Shown here one piece after another: positions 52,801 to 61,108 of a stretch of 64,000 nucleotides of DNA. The translations under genes and the position numbers were made by a program. Where the stretch lies: positions 1 to 64,000 of the IMG/VR virus record IMGVR_UViG_3300042894_002524; one strand, written 5' to 3'. This stretch comes from a virus. Below the pieces are notes generated by a model that did not search any database, was not told the DNA's origin, and saw nothing but the letters and a program-made list of their open reading frames with translations. Every line of letters begins with the position of its first letter. Positions within the stretch are counted from its first letter, which is position 1.

Positions 52801-55800
52801 GCACCGGCAGCGGTTGCTGCTGTTGTTGTAACAGCATCTTTTGCAGCATTGATTGGAGCAATGGCTTCGGTTACAATTGCTTTTTCAACAGCAATGCCCA
52901 TTTCTTTAAGTTTCTTTATTAGATTAGCAACGACAACTTCTTTCTTGCCCTTACCTCTTCCTTCAATCGCAAAGGCTCTACCAATATACTCAAGAGTCTT
53001 GGTTTCAAATTTCATAAAGTCTATTGCAGCTTTATTTTGAGCAATAATTTGAGACTTAATTTGTTCAGCAAGAATTTTTTGGTCAGCTGATTCAAGACCA
53101 AAACCATACGCTGCTTTATTTGCTGGTGCAGATGCTGGTTTTGCAGATGCTGGCTTTACAGCAGCTCCGGGCTTAAGGTTCTGGAATCTTGCAATAGTAT
53201 CTTGGAAGGCTTTTTCAACACCTTTATTTGCAACATCTCTGGCAAACATAACAAGTCTCTGGAATAGAGCTTGTACCTCTCCGCTATCTTGAAACTTAAC
53301 AGCCTGAAGTTGCTTCAGCGTTTCTGCTGGTTTAGCAAGTGCTTGTTCAATAGTAAGACCAATCTTGAGAAGCTCCTGTTTAAGAAGAGCCAAGTCGTCA
53401 GTTGCTTGAAGACCAGCATTGGATGCAACTTCAGCAAGACCCTTACCTTGAATCTTGAGTGTCTGGTAGAACTGATCAAGAACAGCAGTCGGAATTTGCA
53501 ATGTTGCTGAGAGTTGACTGTTAATATTTCCAAGAGTTGTTGCTCCAGTTGGTACACCAGCACTCAATGATTTAGGTCTTACTGCAGCAGAGATATCTGG
53601 AGCGACTGGCTTAGGAGGAAGCCCGCCCTTTGCTGGGTCATAAGCATTGATGCGAGCTATATCATCTTTTGCTGCTTTTGCTGCAGCCTTGGCTTGTTCC
53701 GCTTTCTTCTTGGCATCTTCTAGTCTTGTAGTGAGTTCATCAATTGCATTTTTCTTACCGCCCGGAATGCGTTTCTTTGACTCAGTAACTTCTTGAATCT
53801 GAGTTTCTAAATTTTTGACAGCTCTTTTTGCACTTCTTGCACTATCATTTGCTGCTTTAATCTGTTCGTTAAGAGATTGAAGATTCTCAGCTTGCCCCGC
53901 AAGGAACTGCTCTTTAGACATGAATCCCCTCTTTATAGGAGAGGATTGTACTGGTTCGACTTTTTCGGGCTTTACGCCTAGTTTCTTAAGAGCAGCTTCT
54001 TGTTGTTTCGCAAGACGATCTGCCTCTTGTTTTGCTGCAAATTCAGCATCCCTTGCTGCTTGCGCAACTCTTCTTTTTTCTCTTTCAATATAGTCCGGTT
54101 GTTGAGTGACTGCTTGTCTTAGAAGTTCAATTCCAGCTTTTCTCTTTGGTCTAAGAGCAACCCTTCTTGCTTGACGATCCTTTTCTTCTGGATCGTTTCT
54201 GCTATAACTGGGTCTTGTAACCTCTCTTCTCTCCCTGAGTTCCTCAGTCGGATCACCTTTAGAATCTCTTCCTCCATAAACAAGACCCGTGTATCTTTCG
54301 CCTGTGCGCTTAGCTCTCGCTCTAGCAGTAGTACTGCCGAACGGCATCCCCTTACCTTTCGCACCGGCAAAAGGTACACCACCGCTGGAGGCGATTTGTT
54401 GTTGTGCATTATTAAATGCTAAATTTGCAGACTGCCTGACGCTCTGAAGCTCAGTGTTTATCAAATCAGTTGTTCTTTTTAGCTCCGAAATAGCCCTCTG
54501 AACATCAGACATCTTTCTTTTTTCAGAAAGAATTTTAATCTGAAGAACACGAGCCAATGATAGGTTTCCAACCTTTGCTGCCCGAGATTCTTGAGCAACA
54601 AGATCATCAATCTTTCCTTTAATAACTCTTGCTTGATCGGCAAGAATCTTTATTTTATCTTTAAGGATTTGTCTTTCTTTTTCAAATTCTGTCACTTGAG
54701 CAACAGATTCTTTTGCAACTGCAATATCTTCAGGTTTAATTGCGGTAACAGGTTTGTACTTTATATTTCCTACTGATGAACTAACAGCCTCATTGAAATT
54801 TTTAGCATAAAATGGACTTGTTTTAGCTGATGTTCCAGTAAATGCAGCCCCAACTTTTGCATCAGGAGCAAGAGCTTTCCCAGCAACACCAGTTTTAATA
54901 GCACCAGCAATTTTGCCCAAGGTGCTGAGATTCACCTTGATAGCTTCTCCTTCTTTGTTAACAAGAGAATCAAGTTGACGCAACTTCACTGGAACATCTT
55001 GTCCGAGAATTGTAAATAATTTAATTAGTGAATCTTTTGTTAGAATAGCACTCTTTGCTGTTCCCTCAAGATTGAGGAGTTTTTTAATTGACGCACCAGC
55101 AGCCTCAAGATCAACAGTTGCTTTATTTGGACCAGAAACTGCTCTGCCAAATCCGTCAACCGCTGCGTAATCTCGTTGCGCCGTACTCACTGCTGGAGTG
55201 ACTGCTGGCTTCTTGGTAGTACCCTTTGGTCTTCCACGAGTCTTCTTTGTGTCAGCAACAATCGCTTCTGCAACGGTTTTTTCGCCTTCTGCAACGGCAA
55301 TATCAATAGCAGCAGGGATTGGTCCAGCAGCTTTTGGTCTTCCACGACCTCTCTTTGCTTTCTGCTTGACATCTGTTGCAACCGTTTCTTCCGCAGTGGC
55401 TGTTGCTGCTTCAATTGCAGCAGGAATTGGGCTTGCTGCTGGGGCAACTGGCTTCTTACCGATAGACACCATGACTGCTTCCGCAACAGCATGCATTCCC
55501 TTATCAATTGCTGGTTTGAGAATATCTCCACCTGCAGGTATCTCAGGCATCGTGGGCTTCATGGCATTCATCATTGCCATTGGGTTCATGAAGTTTGCAG
55601 GAAGTCCAGATCTTACATTAAGTTGTGGCTTAAGAGCGCCAACAACGCTTTCCGTAGAAAATAGTTTTTTCTTTAAGGCATTTTTATATTGCTTTTCTGC
55701 AAGCTTTCTTTTTTCTTTTTCAGCTTTAGCAAGAATTTTAGCTGTTTCTTTTGCCTCAGCCTCAAGTTGTTTTGCTTCTTTTTCAAGTCTAGCTTTTGAA

Positions 55801-58736
55801 GCAGCAAGCTCTTCGTCTGATAGATTTGACAAGTCCACAGCTGTAGCAGCAGCACCTGTTGGAGAAGGTGTTCCTGTTGCAGTTGTAGGCTTTTGTCCAA
55901 GTGTTACCGGAGTTACGACAGCGCCTGACAATCCTGCGGGCGGTGCATTGGTTGGAGCACCGCTTGCAGCAGGAGATGGTCTTCCGGTTGCTGCTGCTTT
56001 TGCATTACAAACACAAGCTTGAATTGCTTGAAGAGTGGAAAGAATTTGGCTAAGGATATCTCTAAGTGTTGTAATACCCCCAATTGCTGATGTGATAGGG
56101 GCTGGAGTCGGAACTGCTGGTCCGTATGGTGCAGCATCACGGACACCACCAGTCGCAGGATCAATACCCGCTCCTGTCGCATTATTTGATGCTCCTCTGA
56201 TTCTAAGAAACTTTTGGGCTGCTTTTCTGAAAATGCTGGCTGTCTTTTTAGATTGCTCTTGAAGAAGTTCATTCACCATCTTGTTTGTTTGATAAATAGG
56301 ATCTAATGACCTTACATAATCTTTTGTTGCTTGATCAAGACCGTAGAAATTCTTTTGCGATTGCAAAGCCGTACCATCTAGAACGGCTTTACGACCAGCC
56401 AGTTGCTTGATATACTTACCACCCTTTGATTTCTCCTTAGCAGTAAGCTCTTCTCCCCGATCTTGCTTTGCAATAATTGGAGCAAGTTTTTCAAGTCTCT
56501 TTGCATCTTTTCTAGAGGTAAAGATTTTTCCATCTTGTCCAAATTTCCTAAAGTTACCGCCAATTCTTAATGCAATGTCGCTTGTCTTCATGAGAGACTG
56601 ATTTAGTTCAACAACATTTCCTTTAAACCGTTTGATACCGCCAGCACGAACATTGTTGAATATCGCACCAAGCTGTCCTACTGCACCAATAGTTCTCATT
56701 AGTGGTCCAATAAGAGCCAATAGAATTAGCATTACTCCCAGTATTTTCTTAATTGGGTCCGAAAGTTCTCTAAAGAATTTAGCTATTCTTTCAATGATCG
56801 GGTTAATCTGTTCAAGAATTCCTCCAAACACAGAGGTTAATTCACGAGCAATCGACTTAGCAGCCTCTCTTGCTTTACCATATTGAACTTCGACAGAGTT
56901 CCGTACACGCTCTAATTCGTCATTCTTATTTTCTTCGGTTAAAGACTTACCATACAACTGAGCGGTAAGAAGTTTTCCTGATTCTGTTTGAATATTATTA
57001 AACTCTTTACCGAGTTTATTCTGTCTTTCTTGCTTCTTTGTATTATCAAGCATAACTTTTCCACTGTATTCATATTGAGTTATTCCATTTTTTTGGAGAG
57101 CTTGATTTGCATTTCTAAGGTTAAAAAGAGCTACCTCTTGTCCAGCCTGAATTGCTAAAGCTTTGGCTTTGTAATTTCCATCTTCATCCATCTCTTGAGC
57201 TGCAGATGTAAGATTGGCTATTTCTTGAAGATTCCCAATTTTTATTTCATCTTCTTTTTTGGTAAATCCACGAATTTTTAATTGAGTATTTATAGCATCC
57301 TCAGCCTGTTTTGCCATCTTTTGCTCTTGAGTTCCAACTGCTTTTAATCTCTTATCATATTTATTCATTTGAGCAATGGCAACTTCCATTCTTGGACCCT
57401 GACGAACACCAAACAATTTAGAGAAGAATACTAATTGATCAGCTTTGCTAAGTTTTGCCTTAAGCAAATCATAGTTAGTAATAAGATCCATAAGTCCACC
57501 TGCACCCAAACCAAGAGATGGAGCAAATTCCTTGCCAATAGTATCGCTTAAATCTTTAAGCATGTCTTTGTTCTGTTTGGTTGTTGCAACCATTCTCTGC
57601 AAAGAAACTTTAATGGAGTTCGCTGAGGCTCCAACCTGAAATGATGCACCAATCATTGGTACAAGCAATGCAGCTGTTGTTTGCATATTTAAACCAAAAG
57701 AGGTTGCAGCAGCGGTTACTTCAGGAAAGGCTTCTGCAATGTTATTAAGAGATAGCGTTGTTTTGTTTTCAGCAAAGTTGAAGAAAGCAATTGCTCCATT
57801 AATCTCTTCTGTCATCTGCTTAAGCGACTTTTCACTCGTTACATCCAACCCCTTGTCTGTTCTAATTCTAGAAATAGTTTGGAACATAGCCTGAATTGTT
57901 GATTGAGCTTGTGTAATGTCAATATTACCCAATTTTTCAAATTCAACAGTTAATTCAGTCAATCTCGCCAATGACTCTGGTGCAGAAATACCAAGCTCAG
58001 CAAAATCTCCAGCAAGACCCTGCACAAGTTCTCTTGATACACCCCATTTACTTGTGATTTTGTCAAGACCATCTCCAAGGGTTTTTACTGCATACTGAAG
58101 GTCGGTATATCCTTTTGCAGCCCCAGCTGTGTTCTTGACAGAATCATCGAAAGAGTCAGCCATTAGTTTGGTTGAACGAATGACTTGTTTATCTAACGCT
58201 CTGAATGATGAAAACCCCATCCGGAAGAAAGCAACAAGTGGCAGGGTGAGACCCATAGACATGCGTGTTCCAGCGTTGGTCATTCTTTGCGAGAATGCAT
58301 TGAGTTGAGAACCCATTTGCTGGAAGTTCATTGCTCGCATTGAGTTTCCAATTTGTTTTTGCATGGAGTCCATAACTCTCAATTGAGTTATGTATGCACG
58401 GATAGGAACAGTATTTAACCCGGCGGATTGCAGACGACCAAGTTGTGAGTTAAGAGCATCAGCCTGTATACGGCTATTTCGAAAAGAAGCTGACAATGCG
58501 TGTTGACTTAACGCATTACCTTTTAGAGATGTATTCAGCGAACTAGAGTTTCTTGAAAGTCTAGATATCGCTGCACCAACAGCATTGGTTGCACCAACAG
58601 CACTTTGACTTGTTGCTTTTAAACCATTAAGAGAACGAACAGTGTTGCTTAATTGACCGTTTATGCGTTGAAGAGCAGCCGAAAGCCGGTCATTCATTTC
58701 GGCTCTAACTAGGATTTCGGCTTGTGCGTCACTCAT
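46833..58736 (-). CDS. Tape measure protein, 3967 aa
   Basis: Determines tail length and helps inject DNA. Residues about 170-350 match the phage tail tape-measure core (GFSSFRALDKQVIRST... QGLAGDFAELGIS). A hydrophobic helix at about 659-682 and a cluster near 2870-3150 could cross the host membrane. Two AT-hook-like motifs (GRGRPK near 1130, RGRPK near 1168) lie in a Pro/Ala-rich linker. Residues about 3740-3825 resemble a peptidoglycan-binding domain (LKSFQKKYPVGGNNDGNLGPST). The end has GGVVPGYSTEGVPAILHGGEYVIS, typical of tape measures. At about 0.15 nm per residue this predicts a tail near 600 nm. Confidence 0.93.
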   Translation of the reverse strand: MSDAQAEILVRAEMNDRLSAALQRINGQLSNTVRSLNGLKATSQSAVGATNAVGAAISRLSRNSSSLNTSLKGNALSQHALSASFRNSRIQADALNSQLGRLQSAGLNTVPIRAYITQLRVMDSMQKQIGNSMRAMNFQQMGSQLNAFSQRMTNAGTRMSMGLTLPLVAFFRMGFSSFRALDKQVIRSTKLMADSFDDSVKNTAGAAKGYTDLQYAVKTLGDGLDKITSKWGVSRELVQGLAGDFAELGISAPESLARLTELTVEFEKLGNIDITQAQSTIQAMFQTISRIRTDKGLDVTSEKSLKQMTEEINGAIAFFNFAENKTTLSLNNIAEAFPEVTAAATSFGLNMQTTAALLVPMIGASFQVGASANSIKVSLQRMVATTKQNKDMLKDLSDTIGKEFAPSLGLGAGGLMDLITNYDLLKAKLSKADQLVFFSKLFGVRQGPRMEVAIAQMNKYDKRLKAVGTQEQKMAKQAEDAINTQLKIRGFTKKEDEIKIGNLQEIANLTSAAQEMDEDGNYKAKALAIQAGQEVALFNLRNANQALQKNGITQYEYSGKVMLDNTKKQERQNKLGKEFNNIQTESGKLLTAQLYGKSLTEENKNDELERVRNSVEVQYGKAREAAKSIARELTSVFGGILEQINPIIERIAKFFRELSDPIKKILGVMLILLALIGPLMRTIGAVGQLGAIFNNVRAGGIKRFKGNVVELNQSLMKTSDIALRIGGNFRKFGQDGKIFTSRKDAKRLEKLAPIIAKQDRGEELTAKEKSKGGKYIKQLAGRKAVLDGTALQSQKNFYGLDQATKDYVRSLDPIYQTNKMVNELLQEQSKKTASIFRKAAQKFLRIRGASNNATGAGIDPATGGVRDAAPYGPAVPTPAPITSAIGGITTLRDILSQILSTLQAIQACVCNAKAAATGRPSPAASGAPTNAPPAGLSGAVVTPVTLGQKPTTATGTPSPTGAAATAVDLSNLSDEELAASKARLEKEAKQLEAEAKETAKILAKAEKEKRKLAEKQYKNALKKKLFSTESVVGALKPQLNVRSGLPANFMNPMAMMNAMKPTMPEIPAGGDILKPAIDKGMHAVAEAVMVSIGKKPVAPAASPIPAAIEAATATAEETVATDVKQKAKRGRGRPKAAGPIPAAIDIAVAEGEKTVAEAIVADTKKTRGRPKGTTKKPAVTPAVSTAQRDYAAVDGFGRAVSGPNKATVDLEAAGASIKKLLNLEGTAKSAILTKDSLIKLFTILGQDVPVKLRQLDSLVNKEGEAIKVNLSTLGKIAGAIKTGVAGKALAPDAKVGAAFTGTSAKTSPFYAKNFNEAVSSSVGNIKYKPVTAIKPEDIAVAKESVAQVTEFEKERQILKDKIKILADQARVIKGKIDDLVAQESRAAKVGNLSLARVLQIKILSEKRKMSDVQRAISELKRTTDLINTELQSVRQSANLAFNNAQQQIASSGGVPFAGAKGKGMPFGSTTARARAKRTGERYTGLVYGGRDSKGDPTEELRERREVTRPSYSRNDPEEKDRQARRVALRPKRKAGIELLRQAVTQQPDYIEREKRRVAQAARDAEFAAKQEADRLAKQQEAALKKLGVKPEKVEPVQSSPIKRGFMSKEQFLAGQAENLQSLNEQIKAANDSARSAKRAVKNLETQIQEVTESKKRIPGGKKNAIDELTTRLEDAKKKAEQAKAAAKAAKDDIARINAYDPAKGGLPPKPVAPDISAAVRPKSLSAGVPTGATTLGNINSQLSATLQIPTAVLDQFYQTLKIQGKGLAEVASNAGLQATDDLALLKQELLKIGLTIEQALAKPAETLKQLQAVKFQDSGEVQALFQRLVMFARDVANKGVEKAFQDTIARFQNLKPGAAVKPASAKPASAPANKAAYGFGLESADQKILAEQIKSQIIAQNKAAIDFMKFETKTLEYIGRAFAIEGRGKGKKEVVVANLIKKLKEMGIAVEKAIVTEAIAPINAAKDAVTTTAATAAGASVGKPKAPVTAQPGNVIGNLGATQIQNFMSIANSVSEDSATFATQVNRLAQKAGLEGQETSVIIQKILSAFEVYLKNNGLTEAQLRQADALLREIATGTARPFSVAASKVYESARGSKEEPKASGLRGKAVGATADETAKVVEAEKNLTVAVEKTIADAAKAVTISANAAANPRLAAIASGVKLSPLASPTTGVAGPKATDATPAVAVRTPYSMPYINEINSQAINTKAVADSIAENIRLASSGTAKKVQSMLSGIQELVRSVHGAQIAKDFAFITGGNITDALKYLDRIIQEKLVKEAEKVKAVADTVKVAPVAPAPPVAPKPPVATAPVYPAPPSKPMLMLNAAKESPRRAAAQAKAAAAAVGTVGTTPIEMPRARVNLREMIAERLAIKATMEAETAAMAERIRSNVALSQAIRERSRAMDVANRSDRVQKLIDATPIPPRPSAGRNRIPLTREEFTGQTIAKTANVMFNPIKQVKVIGSALGSIGGALESVAKRVSPKRFGDQNVYKARDYMGEARRTTFGRIADRNLQVTSRQSRIAEKDARVIAKETRATDRPNRNIARLTQSQLPSQFRQAINPSIDTLKAIAKTYGPPIKSAMNFAKKKSIEGLKIAGQVTRELTLLPVRVPIVFTTGLIEAHKFAMKGVRAGIAKLDSIAFFNTTYTGAAIITLAITLEKGLTKLGSAMTMGGQALLTSGQIAAKFVQTAFTNPKQALAMASTGLTNSKDLLFKAGAGLVAAASSIKVGAIKLAQSAGSAAVAGAKMAGGAIGKAAMAPVRGVKTMFVGGSTFVPQGTDAAGNAIATKKGGLFRRSVTQTTDATTGMMTEQRGKGMFGRMKGGLGKGVMGGIRGLGTAAGSMSSMMLYQLGPAGMALQGPLNKVIGLLTKTKGAFFGVTIPILLVVGAIFLLKKTFSAYGDKTTGVAENFKKAFAAVMVVVNMLKTAFFDFFASLFGGAESSGEATGNIATVVTKVAEATRKFAVAFQAFFTKYILPAIYTMLSGFSMIIRAIFSFVSNLVKFVMAIVSFFRGGGDKAKEAMVSAMKGMLKAIVNALKGLLKMVLPMLSLLIKAVTKVVELIVQLFEWLVIGVINLIRYMVKGVINLVFTIVKAYVFIIDKIIELFVLLETTAIKIATEMVIAVIKIFFGIVKGTVAVVKGIISIWAKLPAGVGKGIGMIGSLIAGLMRGIGDKLAGLWGIGGKLKDALYSVADGFEKASNAVEGVGGAATAKLESGIDAIFTPLENGISGLQNKAVGLVRGISGALIKGVSSLNGVGDAVMNVVQGIQNKLLGSVDIAADTANAFIGGFSDAIAGAGNGIVDWLAGLVDGNDIKEKIGDSLKDAVKNVAKDPSAANEAGRAIADAIGEGIKSLKDNFYDKVISNLSDSLGKLKDQITKALEKQKDQSLKFFDDQIAAIDALAAADAELTAEKQKQEDERLRIAERALQRDSYLKNRALAIYEGRIDDARTLGLEEAKNQQEFNKETEKNAKDAQAAAKAKNVEAAKKVIENQKQVASDQFDKDLEDFQTFIENIGKNGTLTAAELTTQFNELKARADLTSSGMQAAFQGYYNALPTLIANNTAPTVGFFTSSMDALIAGAAAKYGLDTGTTDPATMLGITNGMMSNLGTVYTTGFTTVVAPAYNDGQELLAGIAREFADPSASNPKSAAGIYASAIANATAAVRAEFMKMKTDASSAFAEVVAAINDELKGLAITKAIADAAEELKNTGGGTAPSGGSATSPATGVTGPTAPTGFGPLGLTQTAFEALAGKDRLFKLNDSNDYIKSAKAALAFYGYTGFDVNSTKMGTGTVAALKSFQKKYPVGGNNDGNLGPSTAKALGLFSGVGVQKKFMGGMIKRAVGGVVPGYSTEGVPAILHGGEYVISSKAVQNLGLGLLTQLNGLKHGVPSFNVPKPQMPSASGLNMSVTSHSQSETTQNYNFYVDNFIGEDQWFESMMKDYNIKVVPNNQKAAGLESRVVRTYNGINRGM

Positions 58737-58783
58737 GATTGTCTTAGTTAATAATAAGGCATTGAGCCAATAAAAGCAATTTA

Positions 58784-59400
58784 TTATTGTTGTTCATAAC
58801 CCAATCCAAATGGTATTGAACCAATATTTGAAGAGCCAATTACTTCTGGTGGTTCTGGATCGAACCAATCTTCATTCATATCAACATCTGCTCCTTGTGA
58901 AGCAGCCAGCATCTTCATTTGATTTGAATTTTCATTCATACATGCACGATAAAGAAGAAACATCTCATCAAGCGTGAGACTCTCTTCTAGCTCTACAATG
59001 TTCTTCCAAGCACCGCTTCGTATAAAAATTTCTGATTCATATTTGAGGAGAGGGATGTCTTCCCAACTTGTGGGATCACCTGTTCCACTCTCCCCTGTTA
59101 GGAAGGGTCTGAACCCATTGCTGCGCCCATCAGTTCGCCAAAGCAGCGAAGGTCAAGCGCATCTTCAAGTGCTTCTTGATTAGCAGCAAGTGCAGGATCC
59201 ACAGCGATAAGCGCAATCCCAGCAGCTTCCACCATGATATCAATATCAGCGTCTTCAAGTGTGTCATCAGTCTTGAGGTCTTTAATTACCTTCATGAACT
59301 TACGAAGGTTTCTGATTGTGAGTGGCTTAATTGTTCTTGTCTTACCATCAGCAAAAAGGATATCCGTTCCTCCGATAATGTCAGCATTCTTTTCAGTCAT
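58784..59400 (-). CDS. Tail assembly chaperone, frameshifted long form
   Basis: Reading the gene at 59098 in its -1 frame, beginning at the end of the short form, gives FLTGESGTGDPTSWEDIPLL... and continues about 105 codons to a stop at 58784. It contains GAWKNIVELEESLTLDEMF, a helical domain as expected for the downstream half of a gpG-gpGT pair. No usable start codon exists near its beginning, so -1 frameshifting is the natural explanation. Slip site uncertain: CCT followed by TCC just before TAA is the most likely, but it is not a canonical slippery heptamer. Confidence 0.7.
59098..59400 (-). CDS. Tail assembly chaperone, short form
   Basis: 100 residues, between the major tail protein and the tape measure where gpG-type chaperones always lie. 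FADGKTRTIKPLTIRNLRKFMKVIKDL is typical of the family, which binds tape measure protein during tail assembly. AAGGAG site before the ATG. The final residues are GSDPS before TAA, where the -1 shift is proposed. Confidence 0.85.
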   Translation of the reverse strand: MTEKNADIIGGTDILFADGKTRTIKPLTIRNLRKFMKVIKDLKTDDTLEDADIDIMVEAAGIALIAVDPALAANQEALEDALDLRCFGELMGAAMGSDPS

Positions 59401-59433
59401 ATTATATTTTCTCCTTGAGTTTTGGGATTCGAA

Positions 59434-59475
59434 AATCCCTCAAGTTCCAAGTATAGCACAAGGGCTTGAGGGATT
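59434..59475 (-). terminator. Hairpin between major tail protein and chaperone genes
   Basis: Perfect 11-bp inverted repeat AATCCCTCAAG/CTTGAGGGATT with a 20-nt loop, overlapped by a second small hairpin GGGATTC-GAAA-ATCCC. On the minus strand it ends GGGATTTTCG. It would lower transcription of the chaperone relative to the abundant major tail protein. The loop contains TATACT, perhaps by chance. Confidence 0.6.
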
Positions 59476-59521
59476 CTCAGACAATCATTTAGATTTTAAT
59501 TAGTTTTTAATTGTTACTTAT

Positions 59522-60097
59522 TCAGCTTTGATCGATGATCTTTCCGTACTCGTAACCAGTGTCTTCAACTTTTGGTAGAATTCTGAAGCCGACTGCAAAG
59601 ACGGATGCCTCTGCACGCTTCATCGTCAATGTGGTTGATTCCATTGAAATTGCACGCTTCGTATAGAACTTGCGAGTCTTGGTTGCGCCAGCGGTTGTGC
59701 CGGGAGCATAGCCTTGGATAACAAGTGCCTTTTCGTATGGGAACACGGTTTGCGCTCCGAACAAGAAAGTCTTGGTATTTGCACCATCGTTGTTAGCCAC
59801 AACATCGGTTGTTCCAACCGAGTCGTAGTTCCAAGCGAGAGCGAGGTTGTTTAAGGTTGCCTCTGCCATAGTCGTCTTGACCATAACTTTTACCTTTGAT
59901 TGTACGATTCTTGCTGCGTCACCGAACTGATCAATTTCAATGTCGACCATATCTGGTTCCCATGAGATTTCTACACCGTTCTGAGTCGCACCGAGGTCAT
60001 CGAAACCATCCATTGCGTTGATGGTTGTTGCGTTAGCCGAGTCGCCAACTTTAATAGTTGCCTCTCCGACTACAATGTTTGAAACATTAACTGCCAT
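59522..60097 (-). CDS. Major tail protein
   Basis: 191 residues, beta-rich. MAVNVSNIVVGEATIKVGD, then GVEISWEPDMVDIEIDQFGDAARIVQSKVKVMVKTTMAEATLNNLALAWNY-type segments, is the pattern of siphovirus major tail tube proteins. It precedes the tail assembly chaperone and tape measure, in the expected order. Strong AGGAG site before its ATG; followed by a hairpin that fits high expression. Confidence 0.87.
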   Translation of the reverse strand: MAVNVSNIVVGEATIKVGDSANATTINAMDGFDDLGATQNGVEISWEPDMVDIEIDQFGDAARIVQSKVKVMVKTTMAEATLNNLALAWNYDSVGTTDVVANNDGANTKTFLFGAQTVFPYEKALVIQGYAPGTTAGATKTRKFYTKRAISMESTTLTMKRAEASVFAVGFRILPKVEDTGYEYGKIIDQS

Positions 60098-60114
60098 TTT
60101 AATTTTCTCCTAAA

Positions 60115-60309
60115 TTATTCAAGGACAAATATTCTTTTGCCCTTTTTATCACGCCACTTAGCGATCTTCTTGACATGATCAGGGCGGATTTCTCCACCTC
60201 TTGTGCCGATTCCGAGTCCTTTATTCCACTCAAAATCGTAGGTATTTCGACCTACCCTGACTATGTAGCCGGGAGTCTTCCCGACATATGTAATAGTAGT
60301 ATACTGCAT
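60115..60309 (-). CDS. Small basic protein, 64 aa
   Basis: Basic protein (VGRNTYDFEWNKGLGIGTRGGEIRPDHVKKIAKWRDKKGKRIF) of unknown function, between the tail terminator candidate and the major tail protein. Similar small proteins sit here in other long-tailed phages but I cannot name one. TACACT lies 8 nt upstream of the ATG, again hinting at leaderless initiation. Confidence 0.65.
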   Translation of the reverse strand: MQYTTITYVGKTPGYIVRVGRNTYDFEWNKGLGIGTRGGEIRPDHVKKIAKWRDKKGKRIFVLE

Positions 60310-60317
60310 ATATTATT

Positions 60318-60323
60318 AGTGTA
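60318..60323 (-). promoter_or_regulatory. Possible -10 box before gene 60115
   Basis: Minus strand GTGG-TACACT then 8 nt then ATG. Weaker than the sites at 16373 and 38171 but of the same geometry, and no ribosome-binding site is present before this ATG. Confidence 0.4.
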
Positions 60324-60347
60324 CCACTTTATCTAGACTGACATTGT

Positions 60348-60773
60348 TTATTCTGATACATAACACAATTTAAAATCTAAATTCATTCTATACCAACCAT
60401 TAATTTCTAATGGAGCTATTAAATTAGACCCTGTTTGGTAGCAGGAAAAGATGCGAGTATCTGTGCCGTTGACTCCACCCGATGTCTGTATTTGGTCGCC
60501 ATGACCCAGAATTTCAACAAACCTTTCCGATAGGCGGAATAGGCGATCTGCATTTGTATCAAAAATAGAATATTTGACTGCATCGTATCTCATCCAATAA
60601 GCCTCAACATCCGGAATCATTGGGTTGTAGAAATACACCACGAATGGGGCTGGCTCAGAATCCGTTGCCACGACTGGGAAGAAGTTGAGAGTCTTTCCTG
60701 CAATTGATGTTATTGTAGCGTCAGCCTTTAGAAAAGCATTAAGGTCGTAAACGGCAATGGTTGATATCGTCAT
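60348..60773 (-). CDS. Probable tail terminator protein
   Basis: 141 residues from the ATG at 60773, with GGAGGA upstream. Alpha/beta protein of the size of tail terminators (gpU-like): VYDLNAFLKADATITSIAGKT opening, APFVVYFYNPM strand and C-terminal strands WYRMNLDFKLCYV. Position just before the major tail protein fits. Identified mainly by size and position. Confidence 0.6.
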   Translation of the reverse strand: MTISTIAVYDLNAFLKADATITSIAGKTLNFFPVVATDSEPAPFVVYFYNPMIPDVEAYWMRYDAVKYSIFDTNADRLFRLSERFVEILGHGDQIQTSGGVNGTDTRIFSCYQTGSNLIAPLEINGWYRMNLDFKLCYVSE

Positions 60774-60775
60774 TA

Positions 60776-61108
60776 TCAAATTCCTCCCATCATATCTTGC
60801 CTAAGACAATCAACTAATTTTTGATGAATATACGATTCCGCAAATGATGCGATATCCGAAGCGCTGGCACCAGTCTGCGCTTGAGTTACAAATTCATTCA
60901 AATTGGTTATATTGATTGAAAAAGTTTCCCCAGAAAAGGAAATATTGAAATCTGCATATCTTATGGCATCACCAAATCTAGACTCAAGTTCTGACTTTAA
61001 AGGTTCATATGATTCTGTAAATGTTCTTGAAACAGCTTCTTTTATATTATTAGGGATATTGCCAATCACATCCAATATTTGACCCAAGTTATGCGTTGCG
61101 GTCATCAT
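60776..61108 (-). CDS. Minor head-tail connector protein, 110 aa
   Basis: Helical N-terminus (LGQILDVIGNIPNNIKEAVSRTF) and a beta segment, of the HK97 gp10-like size, between the stopper and the tail terminator. The start overlaps the preceding stop by 4 nt (ATGA). Role in joining head and tail is by position. Confidence 0.6.
   Translation of the reverse strand: MMTATHNLGQILDVIGNIPNNIKEAVSRTFTESYEPLKSELESRFGDAIRYADFNISFSGETFSINITNLNEFVTQAQTGASASDIASFAESYIHQKLVDCLRQDMMGGI

Noticed and set aside
55198-56022. A 274-codon open frame on the plus strand inside the tape measure gene
   Set aside because: It is antisense to a clear tape measure protein and reads as Ala/Ser/Val repeats produced by the opposite strand codons. 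No ribosome site or neighbour supports it. Many other plus-strand frames in the tail genes are of this kind.
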